Part shown: positions 35,271-43,197 of the stretch, one piece after another
Layout: each line of letters begins with the position of its first letter
Numbering within the stretch: the first letter of the stretch is position 1
Assembly (NCBI GenBank): GCA_018266775.1
Contig: JAFDZS010000007.1
Span: 310,001 to 374,000 of the forward strand
Direction: 5' to 3'
Source: Bacteroidota bacterium
GTDB taxonomy: Bacteria > Bacteroidota > Bacteroidia > Chitinophagales > Chitinophagaceae
DNA length: 64,000 nucleotides
Made by a program: the position numbers and the translations under genes
Notes under the pieces: generated by a model
Told to the model about the DNA's origin: nothing
The model's input: the letters and a program-made list of their open reading frames with translations, nothing else
Database searches by the model: none

Positions 35271-35783
35271 ATGCGTGTTCAAATAACTTTTTTACTGGTG
35301 GCCGTTATTGCTTTTCATTGTACAGGTTTAGCACAGGTTACGAGCCTTGATGAAAAAACTCCACAAACCATCAATGGCATTGAATATGGTTATGTGGTTA
35401 AAAATGAACAAACCAAAACGGTAAAAGATGAAGACTACAGCCGTTATGAAATTACTTTGTATGCCACCAATAAAAGTGGTTGCACCCAATTATACAGGGA
35501 ACGGGTTTCGTTGGTTTCTTCAGAACAAGCTAACCTCATTGCCAGCTTCAGTTGCCTTAATGCCACCGGTAAAAGGCTGACTGCCAAAAGCGGTACCATT
35601 AAAGCCAAAGAGTTTTATGTTACTGCCAAAGTGCAGGAAAATGGTAAAGAGATTTCCAAAACGGTGAAAGCGGGTTATATCTTCCGCAATGGAGAAACAG
35701 TACAAACCAATATTATTGTAATTGTACCAAAAGGCGAAAGGCCTTCCATGCAGTTTACCCCCAATATGCTTCCCGAGTTGTAA
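35271..35783 (+). CDS. Exported hypothetical protein (170 aa)
   Basis: From the ATG at 35271 there is a signal peptide (hydrophobic ITFLLVAVIAFH) ending near GLAQ. The rest is a beta-rich domain with GIEYGYVVKNEQTKT and ALINASFSCL-type strands, resembling an immunoglobulin-like fold. No known family is recognised. Upstream ATG codons at 35202 and 35229 are possible but would precede the signal peptide. Confidence 0.6.
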   Translation: MRVQITFLLVAVIAFHCTGLAQVTSLDEKTPQTINGIEYGYVVKNEQTKTVKDEDYSRYEITLYATNKSGCTQLYRERVSLVSSEQANLIASFSCLNATGKRLTAKSGTIKAKEFYVTAKVQENGKEISKTVKAGYIFRNGETVQTNIIVIVPKGERPSMQFTPNMLPEL

Positions 35784-35785
35784 TG

Positions 35786-36166
35786 TTATGCCGCAGCAAT
35801 CATGCTGATCTCCACGTTCACATTCTTGGGTAATCCTTTTACTGCAACGGTTTCCCTTGCAGGAAATTCACCATTGAAGTATTTGCCATAAATTTCATTT
35901 ACCTGGCTGAACAGGTTCATATCGCTGAGGAAAATAGTTGTTTTCACCACATTGCTGAAATCCATGCCTGCCTCGGTTAAAATGGCTTTCAGGTTTTGCA
36001 TTACCATGTGGGTTTCTTCAATAATATCCGCATTTGCCAGTTCTCCCGTGCCCGGTTTCAATGCCACCTGGCCGGAGATGAACAATAAATTGCCGGTTTG
36101 TACTGCCTGGTTATAAGGGCCGATGGGTGCCGGGGCATTGTCGGTAGTGATGATTTTTTTTGCCAT
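35786..36166 (-). CDS. RidA family deaminase
   Basis: This 126-residue protein matches RidA/YjgF, which hydrolyses reactive enamine and imine intermediates from PLP enzymes. It has the N-terminal APAPIGPYNQAVQTGNLLFISGQ, the conserved DFSNVVKTTIFL, and the late PARETVAVKGLP with the active-site Arg. It starts at ATG and is divergent from the next gene. Confidence 0.95.
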   Translation of the reverse strand: MAKKIITTDNAPAPIGPYNQAVQTGNLLFISGQVALKPGTGELANADIIEETHMVMQNLKAILTEAGMDFSNVVKTTIFLSDMNLFSQVNEIYGKYFNGEFPARETVAVKGLPKNVNVEISMIAAA

Positions 36167-36190
36167 TGCTGATTTTATTTAGTCGGATTG

Positions 36191-36198
36191 CAAATATA
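36191..36198 (-). promoter_or_regulatory. -7 element of ridA
   Basis: The minus strand reads TATATTTG, matching TAnnTTTG, about 24 bp before the ridA ATG at 36166. Confidence 0.55.
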
Positions 36199-36214
36199 TC
36201 TTTTTGTAACCACC

Positions 36215-36222
36215 TATTTTTG
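36215..36222 (+). promoter_or_regulatory. -7 element of the 3-hydroxyacyl-CoA dehydrogenase C-domain gene
   Basis: TATTTTTG matches TAnnTTTG and is 13 bp before the ATG at 36236. It lies only 17 bp from the oppositely oriented ridA element. Confidence 0.55.
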
Positions 36223-36235
36223 CAAAAAATACAAA

Positions 36236-36850
36236 ATGCAAATAGTTGTTGTAGCTGATGAAGCCCAGTGGCAATATTTGAGTGGTTTGGGTCAGGGTAT
36301 TGCATGGGTTAAGGCAGATGAACCCTTTCAGTTCAGCCAATACCCGGCAGCAGCAGCATTTTTTATTGTAAAAGAAAATGATACAGTACAGTTTCCGCTT
36401 TCATCAGCGCCCATTTTCATCAACAGTGTTTGCACTACATTAACTGAATTAAACGCTCCCGGACAAGTGGTACGCATTAACGGGTGGGAAACATTTTTAC
36501 AACGGCCTTTATGGGAAGTTGCCGGTATGGTAAATGATACCGTAACCAACATCTTAACAGCATTGAATAAACAATATTTGCCTGTTCAGGATGAACCGGG
36601 CCTGGTGGCAGCAAGAGTAATTGCCATGATCATCAACGAAGCTTTTTTTACATTGGGTGATGCAGTAAGCAGTACAACTGATATTGATACCGCTATGAAG
36701 CTGGGCACCAATTATCCCTATGGCCCTTTTGAATGGGCTGAAAAAATTGGGGTGAAAAATATTATTACATTATTACAAAAACTACAAGCTGCAGACAACC
36801 GTTATACACCCGCACCACGTTTACTTGCAGCCGATACTGTTAGTACATGA
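36236..36850 (+). CDS. 3-hydroxyacyl-CoA dehydrogenase C-terminal domain protein
   Basis: From the ATG at 36236 the protein is 204 residues. The second half shows the 3HCDH C-domain: RVIAMIINEAFFTLGDAVSS, DIDTAMKLGTNYPYGPFEWA. The N-terminal half is a degenerate domain without the GxGxxG NAD motif, so it may be inactive as a dehydrogenase. It overlaps tsaB by 4 bp (ATGA), so the two are translationally coupled. Confidence 0.82.
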   Translation: MQIVVVADEAQWQYLSGLGQGIAWVKADEPFQFSQYPAAAAFFIVKENDTVQFPLSSAPIFINSVCTTLTELNAPGQVVRINGWETFLQRPLWEVAGMVNDTVTNILTALNKQYLPVQDEPGLVAARVIAMIINEAFFTLGDAVSSTTDIDTAMKLGTNYPYGPFEWAEKIGVKNIITLLQKLQAADNRYTPAPRLLAADTVST

Positions 36851-37518
36851 GCCTGATTATACAAATAGATACTGCAGCAGAAAATGCTTCGGCAAGTATT
36901 GCAGAAAATGGCGTTGTCATTGCTGCACAATACAATGATGCACAAAAAGATCACGCTGCATTTTTGCAGCCCGCCATTCAGCAATTATTAATACAATGTG
37001 GTAAAAAAATTACTGATGCAGATGCGGTAGCCGTAACTGCCGGCCCCGGCTCTTATACCGGTTTACGTGTAGGCATGTCTGGTGCAAAAGGTATTTGTTA
37101 TGCCCTGCAAAAACCTTTGATCACTTTAAATACTTTACAGGTGCTGGCATATTCGGTTATGATGCAGAACAATTATGCAACAGATGTGTTGCTATGCCCC
37201 ATGATTGATGCCCGGAGGATGGAAGTATTTACTGCACTGTACAATACAAAACTGGAAGAACAATCGGCCCCCTGTGCAATGATACTGGATGATTCATCTT
37301 ACGGAGCTTTTCTTCAGCATAACAGCATCATCTTTTGCGGCAACGGCAGCATTAAATGGAAAAATATATGTGCCCATCACAATGCTCAATTTGAAAAAAT
37401 GGGCAATATTCCCGCTGCTGTGGCTGTTTTGGCCCAAAAACAATTTGAATTGGAGCAGTTTGCCGACCTGGCTTATAGTGAGCCATTTTACATCAAAGGT
37501 TTTCATGACAAAGCGTAA
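36847..37518 (+). CDS. tsaB: tRNA threonylcarbamoyladenosine biosynthesis protein TsaB
   Basis: This 223-residue protein has the ASKHA-like N-terminal segment IQIDTAAENASASIAENG and the family block VTAGPGSYTGLRVGMSGAKG. TsaB is the inactive partner that binds TsaD in the complex modifying A37 of ANN-decoding tRNAs. Length fits the family. It is the last gene of the short operon. Confidence 0.93.
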   Translation: MSLIIQIDTAAENASASIAENGVVIAAQYNDAQKDHAAFLQPAIQQLLIQCGKKITDADAVAVTAGPGSYTGLRVGMSGAKGICYALQKPLITLNTLQVLAYSVMMQNNYATDVLLCPMIDARRMEVFTALYNTKLEEQSAPCAMILDDSSYGAFLQHNSIIFCGNGSIKWKNICAHHNAQFEKMGNIPAAVAVLAQKQFELEQFADLAYSEPFYIKGFHDKA

Positions 37519-37554
37519 GCGATTCCATCTAACCGCAAAAGACATTTTTTTGGT

Positions 37555-37615
37555 TAAAATATTTGAATATTTTAGTTGCATAAGCAATTATTTGTATATT
37601 TGATCGTTCAAATAT
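37555..37615. promoter_or_regulatory. Two palindromic candidate operators upstream of the arsR-type gene
   Basis: Two palindromes are seen. The first is TAAAATATT-TG-AATATTTTA at 37555-37574. The second is ATATTTGA-TCGT-TCAAATAT at 37596-37615. The second overlaps the -7 element at 37595-37602 and has the size and AT-rich dyad form of ArsR/SmtB operators, so self-repression is likely. Confidence 0.6.
37595..37602 (+). promoter_or_regulatory. -7 element of the arsR-type gene
   Basis: TATATTTG matches TAnnTTTG, about 45 bp before the ATG at 37648, inside a candidate operator. Confidence 0.55.
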
Positions 37616-37647
37616 TGTTCAAGCATAATTAAAATTTAAACAATCTT

Positions 37648-38001
37648 ATGATGGTTGCAACCCAATCAGCGGAGTCTGCTTTGCTGACTTCCAAACCTTC
37701 GTCCGATTCTTCAATTAACGTCGACTATCATGCTTTAAAAAAAGCCGCTCTGGTTTTACGGGCATTGAATCACAAATTGCGCCAGCAATTGCTGAAGTTG
37801 ATAGAAGAAGAAAAGAAAATTACCGTAACCGAAATTTATGTACGCTTACGCCTGGAACAATCTGTGGCATCACAGCACCTGGCTATTTTAAGAAAAGCTG
37901 GCATTGTGATCACACAGCGTGACGGTAAATTCATTTACTATTCAGTTAATTTCAAAAGAATTGAAGAAATCGACACTTTTGTTAAACAATTAGTTGGTTA
38001 A
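37648..38001 (+). CDS. ArsR/SmtB-family winged-helix regulator
   Basis: The 117-residue protein has a Ser/Thr-rich N-terminus and a winged helix with HKLRQQLLKLIEEE, the recognition helix VASQHLAILRKAGIV and the wing QRDGKFIYYSVN. It has no Cys, so it cannot sense metals or persulfide through cysteines like BigR or SqrR. It is followed by a terminator and the MBL/rhodanese gene. Palindromic candidate operators are upstream. ATG at 37651 is an alternative start. Confidence 0.85.
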   Translation: MMVATQSAESALLTSKPSSDSSINVDYHALKKAALVLRALNHKLRQQLLKLIEEEKKITVTEIYVRLRLEQSVASQHLAILRKAGIVITQRDGKFIYYSVNFKRIEEIDTFVKQLVG

Positions 38002-38026
38002 CAATTGATGGTTTGCAGAAATTATG

Positions 38027-38060
38027 AAAGCGTTCCTACCCTATGGCAGGACGCTTTTTT
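38027..38060 (+). terminator. Terminator of the arsR-type gene
   Basis: Stem AAAGCGTTCCT with AGGACGCTTT (38027-38037 with 38048-38057, one mismatch) followed by a T-run. Confidence 0.75.
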
Positions 38061-38064
38061 CTTT

Positions 38065-38072
38065 TAATTTTG
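38065..38072 (+). promoter_or_regulatory. -7 element of the MBL/rhodanese gene
   Basis: TAATTTTG matches TAnnTTTG and is 14 bp before the ATG at 38087. Confidence 0.55.
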
Positions 38073-38086
38073 CACAAATCTTATTT

Positions 38087-39490
38087 ATGTACATCAGGCA
38101 ATTATACACGGGCTGCTTAAGTGAAGCCGCTTATTATATAGAAAGCGAAGGCGAAGCCGCTATTATTGATCCATTAAGAGATATTGAAGTATATATTGAA
38201 CTGGCTAAAGAAAGAAAAGCCCGGATCAAATATATTTTTGAAACACATTTTCATGCAGACTTTGTAAGCGGGCATCTTGACCTGAGTAATGAAACCGGTG
38301 CGCCCATCGTTTATGGCCCCGGCGCCAAAACCAATTTTGCCATTCACAGCAGTAAAGATGGTGAACTGTTCACACTGGGCAAAGTGAGCATTGAAGTGTT
38401 GCACACACCCGGCCATACCATAGAAAGCTCCTGCTTTTTATTGAGGGATGAAAACAATACACCGCATGCCATATTCACCGGCGACACTTTATTTGTGGGT
38501 GATGTGGGCCGCCCCGATCTCAGCAGCGGCAACATGAGCAGCGAGGAATTAGCAGGTATTATGTATGAAACCATACAAAACAAAATTCTGCCATTGGGCG
38601 ATGATGTAATTGTATATCCTGCACATGGCGCCGGCAGCAGTTGTGGCAAAAATCTTGGCCCGAATACATTTAGTACAATCGGTGAAGAGAAAAGAAATAA
38701 TTACGCATTGCAGCCGCAAACCAAAGCTGAATTTGTGAAAGCTGTAACTGAAGGCCTTTCTGAGGCACCCAAATATTTTGCAGTAAATGCAGCCATTAAT
38801 ATGAAGGGGTATGACAGCTTAGAAAATGTAAAACAAAAAGGCCTCACACCCTTACCCGTACCCGAATTCAAAAACTGGATAGCTAAAGATGCCATTATAC
38901 TGGATACCCGGCCTGCCGATGCATTTACACAGGGCTTTATACCCGGCAGTATTTTTATTGGGCTGGAAGGCCGCTTTGCAGAGTGGGCGGGCAGCCTTTT
39001 ACCATTCAATCAGCCCATCATACTGGTAACGCCTGAAGGTATGGAAGAAGAAACGGTAGTTCGTTTATCCCGTGTGGGTTTTGATACCATGCAGGGTTAT
39101 TTGCAGGGCGGTTATGAAGCCTGGGTTAATGCAGGCGAAAAAACAGATATGATCATTAACATTGAGGCCGATGAACTGGCCATGGATATACCACACGATG
39201 ATCATTTGGTAGTAGTGGATGTTAGAAAAGAAACTGAATTTGCCGATGGCCATGTTAAAGGCGCAACGAATATACCATTAAACGATTTAACTGACGTTGC
39301 TTCCATTGCTAATTTTGAAGACAGCCAGAATTTATATGTACACTGCGCCGGTGGCTACCGCAGCGTTATTGCCTGCTCACTCATCAAGCGCCAGGGCGTT
39401 CATAATTTAAGGAATGTAATGGGTGGCTGGGGTAAGATCAAAGAAGAAAAAGGCATTGTGGTGGAGAAAGATGTGAGTGTGCTGAATTAA
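38087..39490 (+). CDS. MBL-fold hydrolase fused to two rhodanese domains (persulfide dioxygenase-like)
   Basis: From the ATG at 38087 the protein is 467 residues. Residues 1-250 form the ETHE1-type MBL domain: THFHADFVSGH, the second His in HTPGHT, the Asp in FTGDTLFVGDVGRPD, YPAHGAG. Two rhodanese domains follow; the first lacks a catalytic Cys (PIILVTPEGMEEE) and the second has one in HCAGGYRS. This fits sulfur oxidation by persulfide dioxygenase with sulfur transfer. It follows the arsR-type regulator. Confidence 0.88.
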   Translation: MYIRQLYTGCLSEAAYYIESEGEAAIIDPLRDIEVYIELAKERKARIKYIFETHFHADFVSGHLDLSNETGAPIVYGPGAKTNFAIHSSKDGELFTLGKVSIEVLHTPGHTIESSCFLLRDENNTPHAIFTGDTLFVGDVGRPDLSSGNMSSEELAGIMYETIQNKILPLGDDVIVYPAHGAGSSCGKNLGPNTFSTIGEEKRNNYALQPQTKAEFVKAVTEGLSEAPKYFAVNAAINMKGYDSLENVKQKGLTPLPVPEFKNWIAKDAIILDTRPADAFTQGFIPGSIFIGLEGRFAEWAGSLLPFNQPIILVTPEGMEEETVVRLSRVGFDTMQGYLQGGYEAWVNAGEKTDMIINIEADELAMDIPHDDHLVVVDVRKETEFADGHVKGATNIPLNDLTDVASIANFEDSQNLYVHCAGGYRSVIACSLIKRQGVHNLRNVMGGWGKIKEEKGIVVEKDVSVLN

Positions 39491-39544
39491 AAAGTTAATT
39501 ACCCTGAATTTGGCTGGCAAAACTCAAATGCTTATTTAAAAAAC

Positions 39545-40675
39545 TTAGTTACCAAATATTTCATCTAATTTTTTACTTACCATATCCACATCACCTCCAA
39601 TGCTTTTGAGAATAATTCGCCTGTCTGGCCCTACTAAAATATAAGTGGGCACTGCCCAAATGCGATAAGTTCCTCCAACACCAGCATCCTGCCCCTTTAA
39701 ATCGCTAAGCTGCGTCCATGATAATTCATCTTTTTTGATCGCTTCTTTCCATTTAGTTTTATCAGTATCCATAGAAATACTTATTACTTCAAGTCCTTTG
39801 TCTTTATACGTCGCATACAAGTCTTTGAGTTCTGGATTGTTTTCGCGACAAGGGCCACACCAACTGGCCCAAAAATCAATCAGCAGAATTTTGTTTTTTG
39901 TGCTTTGAAATGAAAACATTTTACCCGAAGTATCTATTAATAGAAACTCTGGGAGTAAGCTTCCTTCTCTTAATTTAGCATATTTACTGTTAGAAAAAGA
40001 GAACCCATTTTCTAATATTTCAGCTTCATCATTATTTTTTTTAGCAGATGGAAGGACAAAACTATAAATCTTTTCACCCAAAGTATCCTCCCTTTCAGTA
40101 GGTGGATTGTTAGCTATATATAACCTTATTATTGCTACCGAAAATTGCGAAGATCTGTGTTGAAGAACCCAGTTATAATCATGGTTGCTTATTTGATTAA
40201 TAACTTCAGTGCGCTGCTCCTTAAGTATTAATAGTTTATCCGGATCATTAGTTGCAGTAATCATTGAATCTAATTTCAACCTCTTAGCATCTAACATTTT
40301 TTTTCCGAGATAAAAGACGTTTTGTTCAGTTGAATTTTTATCGCCAGATATTTTCAAGCCTGTGAAAGTTGAGTCGGCATTTATTATTAATACAGAATTT
40401 TCTTTTAAAAATAAAGGATAATCATATCTGCCTTTTTTTCCTTTTGCCGTCAGTATGTACAATCCATTTTTAGAAATGTTTGGATTCTTAAATTTAAAGT
40501 TATGATCCTTTATCCTTACTGTATCTATTACTCCAGTAGAAGATGATAAATAAACTTTTGCACCATCCTCTAGTCCCATAAATCGTCCTTTTATTATTGG
40601 TTTATGTTGGGCGTACACTGTGCAACAAGAAATAATTCCGTATAATGCAAGAAGACGAAATTTTTTGATCGGCAT
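39545..40675 (-). CDS. TlpA-type thiol-disulfide oxidoreductase with DUF4369
   Basis: The 376-residue protein has a signal peptide (to about YAQ21), then a DUF4369 domain (KPIIKGRFMGLEDGAKVYL, to about 110), a helical middle, and a TlpA/AhpC-TSA domain from about 235 with the redox motif WCGPC in LIDFWASWCGPCREN. DUF4369 is common on exported Bacteroidota thioredoxins. It likely reduces or exchanges disulfides in the periplasm. It is one of two such proteins in the locus. Codon use is AT-rich. Confidence 0.88.
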   Translation of the reverse strand: MPIKKFRLLALYGIISCCTVYAQHKPIIKGRFMGLEDGAKVYLSSSTGVIDTVRIKDHNFKFKNPNISKNGLYILTAKGKKGRYDYPLFLKENSVLIINADSTFTGLKISGDKNSTEQNVFYLGKKMLDAKRLKLDSMITATNDPDKLLILKEQRTEVINQISNHDYNWVLQHRSSQFSVAIIRLYIANNPPTEREDTLGEKIYSFVLPSAKKNNDEAEILENGFSFSNSKYAKLREGSLLPEFLLIDTSGKMFSFQSTKNKILLIDFWASWCGPCRENNPELKDLYATYKDKGLEVISISMDTDKTKWKEAIKKDELSWTQLSDLKGQDAGVGGTYRIWAVPTYILVGPDRRIILKSIGGDVDMVSKKLDEIFGN

Positions 40676-40767
40676 CCTTTAATGATTTAGAAAATTAGAA
40701 TTGTTGTTTTATTTATTAATAAAAAAAGATTTAATTCAGAAGCTCATGTAACATTAATTTCAACTTA

Positions 40768-40926
40768 TTATAGTCCTGGCCCATCAACGCTGCAACAGCA
40801 ATCCCCGCCAGTTGTCGCAGGATTCATGCAGTGGCCACCTCCCCTGCAAGGAATTCTTACGTAACACCTCACTGCTGTTACCAAAAAATGTATATTCTCT
40901 GTTTGCAAAGAGTTTTGCTTAATAAA
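40768..40926 (-). pseudogene. Cysteine-rich reading frame without a clear start
   Basis: The minus strand reads open through IPCRGGGHCMNPATTGGD and then CCCSVDGPGL before TAA at 40768. Six Cys fall in about 30 residues, and the DNA is locally GC-richer than its neighbours. There is no ATG before it except one inside CMNP; TTG codons exist further up. It may be the end of a broken or unusual small peptide gene. It sits just upstream of the TlpA gene at 39545-40675. Confidence 0.35.
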
Positions 40927-40964
40927 AAATAACTTTGTGCCGATTAAAATAAAAACTATCTATT

Positions 40965-41240
40965 CTACCCTCTCTCTTTTATAATCGAATCAGGAATAAG
41001 TGCAAATATTTTCTCATTAAATTTCAATAGCTGATTCATCTCTCGCTTATTTAATTCAGAAAACTTTTTTTTAGGAAGAAGATTAGCATCGGCGGCATTT
41101 CCTGAAAATCCCCACTCTTTTCCAATACCATATTTGCTTTTCAATTTTTCTAAATGCCTGCCATAATAAATATTTTTATGCTTTACTGTAAAGCAAGAGG
41201 ATAGCATACAAATTAGCCCAACTAATAGTAATATTTTCAT
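40965..41240 (-). CDS. Small putative lipoprotein (91 aa)
   Basis: The N-terminus has a hydrophobic segment and the lipobox LSSC (Cys16). The mature part is about 75 residues, basic and helical (YYGRHLEKLKSKYGIG, NKREMNQLLKFNEK). No family is recognised. It lies between the two Cys-rich frames of the locus. Confidence 0.55.
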   Translation of the reverse strand: MKILLLVGLICMLSSCFTVKHKNIYYGRHLEKLKSKYGIGKEWGFSGNAADANLLPKKKFSELNKREMNQLLKFNEKIFALIPDSIIKERG

Positions 41241-41323
41241 GTGAAGTTTCTTATCTCTTATTCATTAATAAAGTGAACTAATAAGACCTGCATTAGTCCA
41301 CTTTATTAAATTAATATCAATTC

Positions 41324-41479
41324 TTAATTCGATCCGGTCAAACAAGGCCCATTATTATTACACGTTGTCGACATCCAAAGTGAAGGGGCTTGAGCACAAT
41401 TCTGCGCTCCTTGATATGTCGAATACCCACATATAAAAGCCGCCGAATTATTTCCGTTACAAGTACAAACCTCAGACAT
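41324..41479 (-). CDS. Small cysteine-rich peptide (51 aa)
   Basis: From the ATG at 41479 the product is 51 residues with six Cys: SEVCTCNGNNSAAFICGY, then a Cys in QNCAQAP, then TTCNNNGPCLTGSN. There is no visible signal peptide from this start. The frame stays open upstream to 41539, so a longer N-terminus is possible, but without a normal start codon. It directly follows the TlpA gene at 41523. A secreted disulfide-rich peptide or a modified peptide precursor is an inference from cluster context. Confidence 0.5.
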   Translation of the reverse strand: MSEVCTCNGNNSAAFICGYSTYQGAQNCAQAPSLWMSTTCNNNGPCLTGSN

Positions 41480-41522
41480 TGTTGAGGCATTTCTGTAAGA
41501 TTCGAAAGGGTTATAATAAATA

Positions 41523-42974
41523 TTATTTAAGCCAATGTTTCAATATTTTTGAAAGTTGAGGATCACTTGGTCTTGGCGTATTTTTTACAATTAAATGCCC
41601 CTTTTTATCCAACAACAAATAGTAGGGAATAGGAGTAAATTGATTATCTATGCTAAACTTAAAGTAATCGGCTTTATTAACAAATCTATATTTTTCAGAA
41701 AAGTAAATTTTATCAGTTTGAACTGCCTCTACCCATTTATTTGAATCTTCATCAACAGAAATTTGGATAATATGTAAAGAATCGGTCGAAAAAGTATTAT
41801 ATACTTTTTTTAAAGAAGCATTTTCCTTTCTACAAGGAATACACCAACTTGCCCAGAAATCTACATACAAAATTTTATCCCTATTCATTTTCAAAATATC
41901 TCCAAATTTGGATATAATACCGTTTTCATCTACCAGATTAATATTTAGAATATCATTCGAAATTTTAAACTCATCATTAATAAGACTCATTTTGTAAGGT
42001 TCAACTTTTACCAGATACTTTCTAACAACAATTTTTGAACAAGCTTTGATTAGCTCCATTTTTAATAGATGGCTTGAATCTCTTTGATGATTAACAAATT
42101 CAATAATATCGTTAGTCAATAGAAAATCCTTTATAAAAATCGGATAAGAAGAGGCATCTCGATTAAGGCGCATAAATTCCGAAATATCATAATCGCTCTC
42201 CTTACTTCTGCTAAGAATTTTATGTAATTTCATAATTGCTTCATAAAAAGAATGTGATGATGTATCCATTCTTTTAATAAGCTTAGTCTTTAACTTTAAT
42301 AATTCATTTTCAGATAATAATTGATATTCATCATTATATGAAGGTGTCAAGAAATTAGAAATCCAATAGTAAAATATATTTCTTTCTGCGAAATTTTTAT
42401 ACTGTAATGAATATGTAAACGGCCTAAGCGATTTTAGAAATCTACTATGAAGTTTGACGTAGTACTTCATAAGATTTCTCTTATACATTTCAAACTGTTC
42501 CTTTGACAATGGGAGTGAATATTTTGGGTAATCGGGGTTATTATATGTATACTCATTTCGGAAAAAAGTATAGTACTGATAATTTGATGCATTTTTCCCT
42601 GAAATTAGCATCGTATCTTTATATTCATCATCAGAGTTTTTGAGTATTTTGTATGTTATGTTAACTGAGTCGCCAGGTGTAACATAAACTTCTTTAAGAA
42701 AGAAGAGCATTAACTGTGCCTTTTGGATATAAAATATGCCTTTAAAATTTCCAGTCAATGAATCATATTCAATGGAGTTGTACTCAAAGGAGTTTTTATC
42801 AAAAAAGTCATTTATTAAAGAATTAATCGGCACTTTATTAAATCCAGTATTTTTCAAATTAGCAACAACAATTACTTCGTTCTTGATTTTCTTTGAATCA
42901 ATACATCTAGCATTTACTTGGGGGACTATTAAAAAGATTAGTACAAGAATAAATGACGATATTCGAATTAACAT
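41523..42974 (-). CDS. TlpA-type thioredoxin-like protein, second copy (483 aa)
   Basis: Signal peptide about 1-22 ending in VNA, then a long domain of about 300 residues rich in helices (QYYTFFRNEYTYNN, RMDTSSHSFYEAIMKL) whose N-terminal strands recall DUF4369, and a TlpA domain from about 340 with the redox motif WCIPC in DFWASWCIPCRKEN. CIPC is an unusual dipeptide in the active site. It is AT-rich and distinct from the other TlpA protein, so they are not recent duplicates. A role in periplasmic disulfide exchange is likely. Confidence 0.84.
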   Translation of the reverse strand: MLIRISSFILVLIFLIVPQVNARCIDSKKIKNEVIVVANLKNTGFNKVPINSLINDFFDKNSFEYNSIEYDSLTGNFKGIFYIQKAQLMLFFLKEVYVTPGDSVNITYKILKNSDDEYKDTMLISGKNASNYQYYTFFRNEYTYNNPDYPKYSLPLSKEQFEMYKRNLMKYYVKLHSRFLKSLRPFTYSLQYKNFAERNIFYYWISNFLTPSYNDEYQLLSENELLKLKTKLIKRMDTSSHSFYEAIMKLHKILSRSKESDYDISEFMRLNRDASSYPIFIKDFLLTNDIIEFVNHQRDSSHLLKMELIKACSKIVVRKYLVKVEPYKMSLINDEFKISNDILNINLVDENGIISKFGDILKMNRDKILYVDFWASWCIPCRKENASLKKVYNTFSTDSLHIIQISVDEDSNKWVEAVQTDKIYFSEKYRFVNKADYFKFSIDNQFTPIPYYLLLDKKGHLIVKNTPRPSDPQLSKILKHWLK

Positions 42975-43011
42975 AAATTATTGAATTAAAATTATTTCAA
43001 ACAATTTTATA

Positions 43012-43107
43012 AAAACGGCATCGCTAATTATGACCTACTTGAATCAAGTATCCACATTAAATAGTTATTTATACCAGAGTCCTTAGTGTCTTTTAGCGAT
43101 GCGTTTT
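43012..43107. repeat. Long-loop inverted repeat between the TlpA and C39-like genes
   Basis: AAAACGGCATCGCTAA (43012-43027) and its near-exact inverted copy TTAGCGATGCGTTTT (43093-43107) are separated by 65 bp, which contain a smaller dyad (ACTTGA/TCAAGT). On the minus strand the second arm ends in TTTTT, so it could be a terminator or a small mobile remnant. Confidence 0.5.
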
Positions 43108-43197
43108 ATTTTTCTTTAACAAGCCTCTTCACAACATCGTTGCTCACCATTACATCTCCCCTAACCCTAATTACTTCCTTTTAGCATACACCATTGC

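Noticed and set aside
40676..40767. Possible CRISPR or repeat array in the AT-rich accessory stretch
   Set aside because: No regularly spaced direct repeat was found.
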